A stretch of 64,000 nucleotides of DNA, taken from the NCBI GenBank assembly GCA_030674155.1, contig CM060322.1:66700071-66764070 (forward strand), in the 5' to 3' direction. The position numbers were made by a program, and so were the translations under genes. Source of the DNA: Stramonita haemastoma. Taxonomy: Eukaryota; Mollusca; Gastropoda; Neogastropoda; Muricidae. Within the stretch, counting starts at the first letter, position 1, and each line of letters begins with the position of its first letter. The notes beneath the pieces are model-generated. The model ran no database searches, was not told the origin of the DNA, and saw only the letters and a list, made by a program, of their open reading frames with translations. This document shows positions 20,340 through 31,613 of this stretch, piece by piece.

Positions 20340-20680
20340 TCACTTTGAACCTAGGTACATGACTGTAGCACTTGAACCTTAATACATAACTGTGCCACTT
20401 GAACCTATATACATGACTGTAACACTTGAACTTTATACATGACTGTAGCACTTGAACCTAAATACATGACTGTAGCACTTGAACCTAAATATATGACTGT
20501 AGCACTTGAACCTAAATACATGACTGTAACACTTGAACCTTAATACATGACTGTAGCACTTGAACCTAAATACATGACTGTAGCACTTGAACCTTAATAC
20601 ATGACTGTAGCACTTGAACCTAAATATATGACTGTAGCACTTGAACCTTAATACATGACTATGCCACTTGACTCCAGACA
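20340..20680. repeat. 27-28-bp minisatellite, about 12 copies
   Basis: Units read ACATGACTGTAGCACTTGAA plus CCTAAAT or CCTTAAT. The minus strand reads as a 9-residue repeat (RFKCYSHVF) only because the period is near 27. The right arm has about six copies (53820-53985). Confidence 0.93.
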
Positions 20681-21003
20681 CATAATTGGATCTCGTTATC
20701 GTAGATACACAACTGTAGCACTTTTAATTTAATTGTATGTCAGTGTATTATTTTAGACTTAGATGTACATTGTTATTGTGATTATGCAATACTTCAAACT
20801 TTGAAGGTATAATTACGACTGTAGCAATTTAAATGTAGACTATATTATATCACTGTGCAACATTCTGAATTCAAATATGACTATAACATGTAGTATTGTA
20901 AATGTAGAAACATGCCCCCCCCCCCTCCCTATCTTGTGTAACGGGGAAGCCAGACAGGGATCAGACTGCATGCTTACTCAGTGTAGACTTGTGTTTCATT
21001 TTC

Positions 21004-21103
21004 NNNNNNNNNNNNNNNNNNNNNNNNNNNNNNNNNNNNNNNNNNNNNNNNNNNNNNNNNNNNNNNNNNNNNNNNNNNNNNNNNNNNNNNNNNNNNNNNN
21101 NNN
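21004..21103. other. Scaffold gap (100 N)
   Basis: Exactly 100 N, a conventional placeholder for a gap of unknown size. The left arm of the inverted repeat ends here. CT-rich sequence follows. Confidence 0.99.
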
Positions 21104-21551
21104 CTCTCTCTCTCTCTTTCCCCTTCTCCTCCCCTCTTCTCTCTCTCTCTCTTTTTCTCTCTCTCTCTCCCCCTCTCCTCTCTCTCCAGTCTTGGTATTT
21201 AAATTTTGTTTTCCCTTTTACAAATTATTTGCCTTCATCTTAGAATGTTAAAATTTGACTTTTTTTTTCTTTTCCTTTGAAAAAGAAATTGTTTGTTGTT
21301 TGATTGAGAAGGTTCTTTGTTGGTTTATTTGTGCTCTTTTATGCCCAGAGGGCTGGTTGTAAAAAAATCATGTTTGCTTATGCCATGACCCCCCCTTTTA
21401 AATACAATTTATTCATCATTCTTCATACAATTCAATTTCGTTTCTTCTCTCATCTCTCTCTCCTCTCCTCTCTCTCTCTCCCCCTCTCTCTCCTCCCCCC
21501 TCTCCCTCTCTCTCCTCTCTCTCCTCTCCTCTCTTCTCTCTCTCTCCTCTC

Positions 21552-21590
<39 letters not shown>

Positions 21591-21600
21591 ATTATTTATA
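21104..21600. repeat. CT-rich microsatellite fields
   Basis: Interrupted CT/CCT runs at 21104-21190 and 21455-21590 with about 250 bp of AT-rich sequence between. Confidence 0.9.
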
Positions 21601-21961
21601 CTATTATCACTATTGTTTGATATTATTTTTATTGTTATTATTATAATCATTGTATTATCTTTAGTTCCTTCTGAGTTCATTTTGTTGTTATGAGTTGTAA
21701 CAATGTTGTAGCTAAGTATTTTTGGGTGGACTTTTCTTGGTTGCTAAGTTGTTTATTTCATTATGTTTCTTTGGTTGCTCTTTATCTATTAACGCTTCTC
21801 TTTTCTTTTATAATCAAAATCATTTTATTGTGGCTTCTGATTTTCGACTTCTGAAAGTGTGCATTTTTATTATCTTATTATGTATAATGTCCTTATTCCT
21901 TTATGTTGTTTGGTACTGCATATAGTTTTACTGTTTAGTATATTTTTATCTTGATGTTTTC
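21601..21961. other. No feature recognised
   Basis: AT-rich, with an ATT-rich start. Nothing supportable. Confidence 0.5.
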
Positions 21962-22342
<381 letters not shown>

Positions 22343-22352
22343 CTCTCTCTCT

Positions 22353-22426
<74 letters not shown>
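22343..22426. repeat. (CT)n microsatellite
   Basis: CT dinucleotides between an F1 tail and the 5' end of LINE-C. Confidence 0.96.
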
Positions 22427-23519
<1,093 letters not shown>

Positions 23520-23520
<1 letters not shown>

Positions 23521-24890
23521 AAGCCACAGTGAAGACAAGCGGAGCTGATATCACTATGAAGATAGACAGCAAGACAGAAACCACAGTGGAGACAAACAGA
23601 ACAGGTATCTTTATGAAGACAGACAACAGGACGGCTTATTTCAAGAACACAGGGGACAGGAACAACAGCAGGAAAGACATAATCATGCTAATAGACAACC
23701 GCAGTACCAACAGGAATGCATGAAAAGTGAAGCTCCTCATGAAGATGAAGAACACTATGCACGTGAGACAGAATGGCAACAGAACAACCATCTACCTGAT
23801 GCTGTACCTGGCCACAGGGACAGAGGGTCAGAAGAGCCAAGGAAACAGTCCTTGGATCAGAAAGAGGATGAAAAGAATGCCTACAGGAAGGAACAACAGG
23901 GGCAGAGTAAGACGAAGGTGCATACCTCTACCTGGGAACAAACAGCAGAAAGTCACGTGCAAACGTCCCCATGAAGATGCCAGATCAACAAGATGGAACT
24001 ATGGTTCGAATCCTAGGTGGAACCAAATATGGGATATGTCATCCTAAAAGGAGGCTGGCAACCACTCACAAAACCAAATTAAACCAAATGTTGTCAGTCT
24101 TCCCAACTTATGCAGTATGAATGAATTCCCCCCCCCCCCCCCCCCCCCCTGAACAGAGAGTCACCAGCGAGGACAGCTCCTCAGAAGGCTACAGGACAGA
24201 GGTCAACTCCAGACCAGTCAACTCCCCATTCGTCAGTTCTGCATTCTCCACAGACAGGGGTACCCCAAGCAGGTGACTCGAAAACGAGGGTGCCAGGTGA
24301 TGAAATGACAAGCTCATGCACAGACTTTCCTGCAGAGTGCGTGAAGGGATGAGTGTGCCAGAAAATACAGCCAATGTTTCTGCTCAAGAGGGAGAGCAGA
24401 GTGATGCAAAAGAGAATTTGGCAACCACCTTTACCCAAGAGACAGGATGTGATGATCTAAATATCACACACAGCAATGTATACCAGCCATTAACGGAAGA
24501 TGAAATGATGGCGCCTGTGCTGACTCCACCCACTCCAGAGGTACAGCATGACGACAGCCAGACTCTTGTCAAACAAGCTCTGGACCCATGGGAGTCTGCA
24601 GAGGATGGACAAAGCAGCATGCCCTCAGACAGAAGACAGCCTCCTCCATGACCAGACAGGCAAAGACGCAAGCCTAACCATTGAAAATGAAGTGACAACC
24701 GCCACTCTTGTACACCGGCCTGTGACCCGCAGCAAGGCAAGGTGTAAGCAAATCCACCTGACGGACTCTTTCCTCAGCTCAGGGTCTCGTGTTCCTTTAG
24801 AACAGGAACAAAGGCCCAGTCACCTGCTGCCAGTAGTCCCAAATAGGGACTCGGCTCTGCCCATGTCTGCCAGGAGATTAGAAATGAATT
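23520..24890 (+). pseudogene. LINE-A ORF1-like region and start of ORF2
   Basis: Imperfect repeats of about 54 bp (TTTATGAAGACAGACAACAG and variants at 23498, 23552 and 23609) read in one frame as (Y/L)YEDRQQD units. They pass into a Gln/Arg/Glu-rich hydrophilic chain to about 23973, as in many LINE ORF1 proteins. A run of about 22 C near 24128-24149 and several stops separate this from a second open stretch (24316-24651, acidic, NVYQPLTEDEMMAPV), which continues in another frame (24548-24904) up to the endonuclease. No known domain is visible. Assignment to LINE-A rests on position and direction. Confidence 0.45.
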
Positions 24891-25268
24891 GTCACACAAT
24901 TTAACATTCCTGACATGCAATGTAGAAGGACTTAATACAATCTATCATGCAGATTTAAGATTGTATATATCCAAATTTGATGTAATTGTACTGACAGAAA
25001 CATTCACTGCAGATTTCACATCTTTTCCCAATGCATAATGTATATATTTCAAGTGCTGTCAAAGTCTCAAATGCACCCACAGCTCGGCTGTGTGGGGGAG
25101 TAGCTTTGCTAGTTAGGAAACACATTGCTCCTCTTATTTCCCAGGTTCACCTAGAATATGACAACTGTATTGTGCTAACACTGGCTAAAGCGCTTACAGG
25201 TCTGGACAGGGACTGTGTCTTAATTGGCATATATTTACCTCCACAATATAGCCCATATTATACTGAAA
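24890..25268 (+). pseudogene. LINE-A endonuclease domain, N-terminal half
   Basis: Motifs of the apurinic-type endonuclease appear in order: LTFLTCNVEGLN (start strand with Asn), FDVIVLTETF (catalytic Glu, at 24979-25008), then, after an in-frame TAA at 25036-25038 and a 1-base shift, GGVALLVRKHI and VLIGIYLPPQYSPYYTET. The domain breaks at the RTE insertion and resumes at 28055 with DIYNGVSLLENII and IIIMGDPNARTGN (the GDxN motif). Confidence 0.78.
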
Positions 25269-28044
25269 CAATACCATTGTCTTCTCGGGAAGATCAGATG
25301 ACCAGCACTCTGAGGGAGTAGCACTACTCCTCAATAGAAAGACTGAAAAGACACTGCTAGAGTGGAAACCATTCAGACCAAGACTTTTGAAAGCAAGATT
25401 CCACTTCAAGTACACCAAGCTGACAGTGCTAGTCTGCTAAGCATCAACTGAAAACGCAGAAGCAGAGGTCAAGGATGATTTTTACATCAGCTCCAAACAG
25501 CCGTAGAGAGTGTCCGCGCTCATGACATGTTGCTCATCCTTGGCGATTTGAATGCCAAGGTGGGCAGTGACAACAACGGGAGGGAGCATGTTATGGGCAA
25601 ACATGGAATTGGTATCATCAATGATAATGGGGAGAAACTAGTGGACTTCTGTGAAGAGAACAGCCTGCTTATCAGAGGCACCCTTTTCCCACACAAACAT
25701 ATCCATAAAACAATGTGGACATCGCCAGAGGGAACCACCAAAAACCAGATAGACCATGTCATCATCAACCAAAGATGGAGAAGCTCTCTTCAGGATGTCA
25801 GGGCCTACAGAGGAGCTGACGTTGCCAGTGACCACACCCTTGTGTTGGCCGTCGTTGTCTTGAAGCTGTGTGGATCACGAGGAAGACAGGCACGTCAGCA
25901 AAGATTAGACTCTGGCAGCTGAATGAGATGCTCACCAAACAAGCCTTTGCAGTAGAAGTGAGGAACAGATTTCAGGCACTGGGGGAACAGCAGGAGATAA
26001 CAAAAGACAGCTTCAATTGGGTACTTTGGGAAACAGGAGAAAAAGTACTAGGCTTCCAACGAAAGAAGAAAGAAGAGTGGATCAAAAAAGAAACCTGGAA
26101 AAAGATAGATGAGAGGAAGTTAACTAAGCAGAAGATCTACGACACCATATCAGAATGCTTGAAAGAGCAGCACAGAAGAAGATATGCAGAACAGGACAAG
26201 GAGGTAAAGAAGATGACAAGAGCTGACAAGAAAGACTACATAGAGAAAGTGGCAGATTAGGCAGAGGAGGCAGCAGGTAGAAATGATCTAAAGACCCTGT
26301 ACAAGATCAACAAGCAGCTGAACAATGGGTTTAAAAACTGGGATGTGCCAGTGAAGGACAAAAATGGAAAGGTTGTTGAGGGAGAGGCAGGAAAACTACA
26401 GTGTTGGAGGGAATACTTCGAGTCGGTTCTGAACAGACCAGACCCCCCTCAGCTAGCAGACATCCAGCCGGCAGATATAGACCTTGACATCTGCACCAAT
26501 CCACCGAGCCTGGAAGAAGTGACAACAGCAATCAAGGCAATGAAGAGCGGCAAGGCACCAGGGGCAGATGGTGTGACGGCAGAGGTGTTGAAGGCAGATA
26601 TGGATGTGATGGCTCCCATTCTGACTGAGATCTTCAGGAAGATTTGGGTAGAAGGTCGGATCCCTGAAGCATGGAAAACTGGTCTCATCTTCAAGTTGCC
26701 CAAAAAGGGAGATATTGGAGACTGCAACAACTGGAGGGGCATAACACTTCTTTCCCTCACCAGTAAGGCTTTCAGCAGGATTGTGCTGTCCAGATTGACA
26801 GCAGCCCTTGAGAAGGACCTCCGACCACAGCAAGCAGGTTTCCGCCCTGGGCGATCCTGCTCAGATCATAATTATCTTTACTCTGCGCCAGATTCTGGAG
26901 CAGAGCAATGAGTGGAATACACCGCTGTACGTCAGTTTCATTGACCTGGAGAAGGCGTTTGACAGCATCCACCGAGAGTCCTTATGGAAGATCCTAAGGC
27001 ACTATGGAGTCCCTGCAAAACTTGTCCGGGTCATTGCAATGTTGTACAGCGACTTCAAATCCCAGGTGATATGCAACACAGACCTCACGGAAGCCTTGAG
27101 CATCAGCACAGGAGTGAAGCAGGGCTGCATCTTATCGCCGTTTCTCTTCATCCTGGCCATGGACTGGATTATAAAGAATTCTATGGACGGAGAGAGAGGA
27201 GAGGGATCAGATGGACCATGACAATGACAGCAACAAAAACACTGAAGATCTGGATTTTGCCGATGATATTGCCCTGCTGTCACACCGCCACCAAGATGTG
27301 CAGGAAAAGACAGATGTCATGGCAACAACAGCTGGAAGCCTTGGCTTGAAGGTCAGCACCAAGAAGACAAAGAACATGAGAATGAATGCCAGAGTCCAAG
27401 AGAACATCAGACTGAATGGGGATCAGATCGAGGAAGTAAATGACTTCACTTATCTTGGATCCACAATGTCAAACACAGGAGATGGGGAGGTGGAGATCTG
27501 GGCTTGACTTGTAAAAGCCAGCCAGGCCTTCGCCTCACTCAGGAGCACATGGAAGGCAGGGAACATACACCTGAAGACCAAATTAAGAATTTTCAAATCA
27601 AACGTGATTAGCACCCTCCTTTATGGATCAGAGTCATGGAAGATGACCAAAACCATCAACAACAAACTTGATGTCTTCGAAAACAGATGCCTCACACGCA
27701 TTCTACGCATCTTTTGGCCAAATACCATCACCAATGAAGAACTCCACCGAAGAACAAAAACTGAACCCATCTCCATACAAGTCAAACGGAGGCGTTGGCG
27801 ATGGATAGGACATGTGCTCCACCAGCAGACTACAGCCATATCCAGAATCGCCCTACGATGGACTCCAGATGGTTGAAGAAAGAGAGGCCGCCCCAAGGAA
27901 ACTTGGAGGAGAATAGTAGAGAGGAAGAGGAAGGAAAAGGGTTGGACATGGGGCCGTCTGGAGTGTATTTCAGCCGACCGACATCAGTGGCGGGCTCTAG
28001 TTGAGGCCTTATGTGCCACCTGAGCACAAAGAGGACTAGATAGA
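25269..28044 (+). mobile_element. RTE-clade LINE inserted into LINE-A, 5'-truncated
   Basis: The element begins inside its endonuclease: SGRSDDQHSEGVALLLNRKT, LLILGDLNAKVGSDNNGRE, GKHGIGIINDNGEKLVDFC, FPHKHIHKTMWTSPEGTTKN and QIDHVIINQRWR, then ASDHTL. This matches RTE/BovB endonucleases closely. The RT domain follows: SGKAPGADGVTAEVLK, NNWRGITLLS, QQAGFRPGRSC, FIDLEKAFDSIHRESL, GVKQGCILSPFLF and DFADDIALL (FADD at 27256-27267). The C-terminus has WRWIGHVL, KRGRPKETWRRIVE and DRHQWRALVEAL, ending at 28022. There are several frameshifts and at least three in-frame stops. TATACTGAAA occurs on both sides (25259-25268 and 28045-28054), a credible 10-bp target-site duplication. The 3' end is ACTAGATAGATA, a short simple-repeat tail usual for RTE. 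Confidence 0.88.
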
Positions 28045-28054
28045 TATACTGAAA

Positions 28055-28860
28055 TAGACATTTATAACGGTGTTTCTCTTTTGGAAAATATCATCTTAGA
28101 TATCCTACAAGACATAGGAAATATGCCCATAATAATTATGGGTGACCCGAATGCAAGGACTGGCAATGCTAATGCTCATGAAGATGAACTACCCTGTAAT
28201 ATTTGTGATTATGATGGCGATGTTAACCATGTTATTGACTTATCAGCGGGCTTCAGCTGAGGGGGTTTGGAATGATTTTGGAAAGTATTTGCTGAATATT
28301 TGTGAGCAACTTAGTTTGGTTCTTTTGAATGGTCTGGTAAGTCATAGATTTGATTCTAGTTGTAGTATGTTTCATATAATGGCTGCAGTGTAATAGACTA
28401 TTTTATAATATCAAGATGTATCACTGAGATGGCTGCAGAGTTGACAGTTGGTGAGAGAATAGAGTCAAAACATATGCCTTTGGAGCTAACACTGAAGTGT
28501 AAAGATATAATACCAACATAACCTATAGGCCCAGAGAGATGTCCATACAAAAATATAGGTTGGACTGTCAAAAGTCAGAGGAGTATTCTAACATGTTTAA
28601 AACTGACTGTATTTCTAAAAAACTTAAAGAAGAAGCATAGAATCGATATGATTGATTTAGACATAGAAGTAGCAATTAAACAACTTCATGAGATTATTAG
28701 TTTAGCAGCAACCCCTATGCTAAAGACAGTTGTATTTGGTAAATTTGATAACAATCCTGGTTTGATTTTGAATGCAAGTAGAAAAGGAGGTCAGGGAGAT
28801 ATTCTCTTAGAAATTATCAGAAGCATACTAAAGATGATAACACTTCAAAAGATGATATAG
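28055..28860 (+). pseudogene. LINE-A endonuclease end and linker
   Basis: IYNGVSLLENIILDIL and IIIMGDPNARTGNANAHEDE resume the endonuclease. A degraded stretch with stops follows. An open part at 28648-28857 (IDLDIEVAIKQLHEIISLAA) resembles the linker helix before the RT. LINE-B has a comparable piece with VDGALEVFVDSLKEAS. Confidence 0.6.
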
Positions 28861-28873
28861 AGACCTTGAGAGT

Positions 28874-29506
28874 CTTCTTCTTCTTCTCTCGTTTGCTCTA
28901 CACTGTCAGATGTGTCTGGGAAAAATAATGGCAAGTCCTTTCCAGCTCCTCTCGCCGTACAGCTTGATCTGTAGGGTTACCTCCGTTGGCCACACTGTCT
29001 TCTCCTCTGCTGTCCCCTGACTCCACAGGACAGGCTAGAGGGTCCTCCAGAAGCTGAGGGTGGGCCCCGTTGAGGCTGAGGGCCTGGCACAGCACCTGCC
29101 TGGAGGGTCTTCACAGAGCGAGCACCATTACTTTCACTATTATCTGACAGTGTCTTCATGCGGTTTTTTGCATGGTATTGTAATTTGTTAGAGGGCGCCT
29201 ATGGCCCGATACCTCTGACTTCAGCCCTCTAGGTTTCTGTCAGGGTTACCCCACCCTTATCTCCTGTTACCCTGGGAGCCCAGGAGGCAGAGCTTTTAAC
29301 ATGGCTCTTGATTGCGTGATGTTCCTGTCATAGGTCATATGGGGTATTTCATGGAGACGACAGAGCCACCTGTTGTCCCGCCCCATCCTGGTAGGAACAT
29401 CGCCAGTTGGTCTGGGACTGCTTTCGCAGCTAACCCCCATTTCTGAGGGCCATCCCCCTATCCGCCACCCGGGGACCCGTCCGGTTGAGGATGGTCGCCT
29501 CGCCAG
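28874..29506 (-). mobile_element. 633-bp retroelement with 12-bp target duplication and AAG tail
   Basis: GACCTTGAGAGT occurs at 28862-28873 and 29507-29518. Between them is 633 bp unlike the flanks and richer in G+C. On the minus strand it ends AGAGAAGAAGAAGAAGAAG, so it was inserted by target-primed reverse transcription in that direction. A minus-strand open frame (29159-28977) encodes a Ser/Gly/Pro-rich peptide starting MKTLSDNSESNGARSVKTLQ; it is not a domain I know. Upstream of it are CCTAACAGAAA-like and GGGCGGGACAACAGG segments. It could be the 5' region plus 3' end of a larger LINE with the middle deleted, or a SINE-like non-autonomous element. The perfect target duplication suggests a recent event. 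Confidence 0.72.
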
Positions 29507-31546
29507 GACCTTGAGAGTTAATTACACAAATCTCAGGAAAGAGTACAAGTTTTTGCTAATAGAAAAGAAAATTAGGTACAAAAGACAAACAATGAAAGTG
29601 TTAGAATACTCTTTTAAGTGATCCTCAGAGATTCTGGTTCACAGTAAGGAAACACATTGGTAGTCCTGTGTGCCAAAGTAGCATTTATTCTGAAGAGTGG
29701 TATAATCATTTTTCTACTGTGTTTAACCAAAGCAATCCCAGGTCGGATACAGATGAGATATTTAACTGTTCCTACTCTGATATTTCAGCCACCTTACAAG
29801 TAGATATTACAATATTTGAGCAAGAAATTACATACCAAGAAGTAGTAAGGCTATATACACATTAAAAAAAACAATAAAGCTGCAGGTCCAGATGGATTCT
29901 CTGGGGAGTTATGTACATATGCAGGCCCAGAGGTTGCATTATTTCTAACGAAATATTTCAATAAGTTGTTTACATCTGGCAGTTTTCCACTTCAATGGTC
30001 AGAAGCAGTCATTCAGCCAAAACATAAGAAAGGTGACATCAGTTCTCGTGATAATTATAGAGGCATCTCCTTACTAAACGTATGTGGAAAACTTTATAGC
30101 TACATTCTGAATAAGCGTTTATCTATATGGTCAGAAGAAAACAAAGGACTAAATGAAGCACAGGCAGGATTTAGACATAGTTATAGCACAGTCAACCATA
30201 TATTTACTCTTTTGTCATTAATTCAGAAACAGTTTGCTAACCACGGAAAGTTGTACTGCGCCTTTATAGACTTTAAGAAGGCCTTTGATTTGGTTGATAG
30301 GCATTGCTTGTGGTCTGTGCTTTAAACAAAATGGTGTCAAAGGAAAAATGTACAGGGCTCTGCAAAGTATTACAACATTGTAAAAGCAAGGGTTAGTGTG
30401 GGAGGTGAATTAACTGATATTTTCATGTATCCTGGAGGACTGAGGCAGGGAGACATTTGTAGCCCTGTTTTATTCTCTCTTTATATTAACGAGTTAGTAG
30501 TTGAACTTGTTCAGAGAGGAAAACATGGTATATCTTTAATCCCTGATCAAATGCAGATACTGATACTACTCTTTGCAGATGATGTAATACTGTTATCATA
30601 CACTAAAGTTGGTCTGCAAACGCAATTAAATATATTAAGTGACACAGCAAAAAAAGTTAGGATTGTTAGTAGATATGGAGATATCAACAGTAGTCGTATT
30701 TCAAAAAGGTGGCCACCTTGCTGTACGAGAAAAATGGCTCTATAATGGAAGCAATCTCAAAGTGGTAAACCAGTACAAATACCTAGGAGTTATTTTTTCC
30801 ACAGGTTTATCTTTTTCTTACGCATTGAAGGACATGGCTAGTAGTGAAAAAAAAAGAGGTGTAATTGGTATTTTACGTTTGTTGTGGTCTCTTGGTAATC
30901 AGTTCCCTAAAATATTTTTCAAACTCTTTGACTGTCAGATTCAGCTAATTTTAAGTATGGTTCTGAGGTATGGGGTCTCCTGGCTGATCATTCTGTAATT
31001 GAAAGAGTATCTGTCTTTGCAATTAAAAGATTTTTAAATGTGAGCATTAGAACTCCAAATGCCCTGATATATGGAGAGACCGGTAGATTTCCACTCTTTG
31101 ACAATACTTATACCCATAATATCAAATACTGGATTACTCTTACAAGCATGAATACAGATCGTATTCCATACAAATCATACAATATGCTGCTTAACCTCTA
31201 TAGTAATAATAAGAATAATTGGGTCTCTACAGTTTGCTTTACCCTATATCGTTATGGCTTTGGTTTTGTGTGGGAATGTCATGGAGTGGCAGGTGCAAGG
31301 ATATTTTTGACAGAATTCAGACGTCTTAAGGATTGTTACACTCAAAACTGGAACAGTAAAATCAACACAAAAGAGCGTTATGCATTCTATTCCTTATTGA
31401 AACAAAATCTTTGTCTGTCTGATTACCTACTCATTGTTCAAAATAGTGCTGTTAGGAAGTACTTAACAAGAATTCGCCCCAGCGTTTCGCCATTAAGATG
31501 TCACAAAAACCGTTACAATAGGACACAAAAGCTACTACCCTCGTAA
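29507..31546 (+). pseudogene. LINE-A reverse transcriptase and C-terminal domain
   Basis: The sequence resumes LRVNYTNLRKEYKFLLIEKK, then EEWYNHFSTVFNQSN. RT motifs follow: NKAAGPDGFSGELC (29874 on), WSEAVIQPKHKKGD, NYRGISLLNVCGKLY, EAQAGFRHSYSTVNHIF, FIDFKKAFDLVDRHCLW, PGGLRQGDICSPVLFSLYIN and LLFADDVILLS (FADD at 30572-30583). Then QYKYLGVIFSTGLSFS (thumb), IRTPNALIYGETGRFPLF and DRIPYKSYNMLLNLY. At least five frame changes or stops interrupt it, for example the TAA at about 30323. The CCHC end is missing. The C-terminal part matches LINE-B residue by residue in many places. Confidence 0.85.
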
Positions 31547-31569
31547 AATAAAATTGCGTTTGCGTTTGC

Positions 31570-31570
<1 letters not shown>

Positions 31571-31609
<39 letters not shown>
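31571..31609. repeat. (TC)n between LINE-A and LINE-B
   Basis: Twenty TC units. They are preceded by TTGCGTTTGCGTTTGCG and followed directly by the truncated 5' end of LINE-B. Confidence 0.97.

Positions 31610-31610
<1 letters not shown>

Positions 31611-31613
<3 letters not shown>

Larger units (their letters stand above)
9387..21003 (+). repeat. Left arm of an inverted repeat of at least 10.5 kb
   Basis: This block is matched, in reverse complement and in the same order, by 53476-64000. Anchors I followed: 9387-9740 with 64000-63690, 9810-9860 with about 62270-62220, 10190-10400 with 61890-61690, 12146-12445 with 61250-60905, 15136-16440 with 58200-56890, 18740-18885 with 55580-55310, 20140-20340 with 54180-53985, and 20900-21003 with 53590-53476. 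Identity is high but interrupted by small indels and several larger ones. The left arm ends at a 100-N gap; the right arm runs off the window. Confidence 0.9.

Noticed and set aside
20433..20681. Repetitive Cys/Tyr/His peptide (RFKCYSHVF units)
   Set aside because: It is a 27-28-bp minisatellite; units of 28 bp break the frame and the right arm has a different copy number.
24128..24149. Poly-C run as a functional G-quadruplex or regulatory site
   Set aside because: Several C/G homopolymers of similar length occur across the window without consistent context. No position-specific evidence.
25269..28044. Craniofacial development protein-like gene
   Set aside because: The similarity is to the RTE/BovB endonuclease from which that protein's domain derives. 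Here RT and LINE C-terminus follow with stops and frameshifts.
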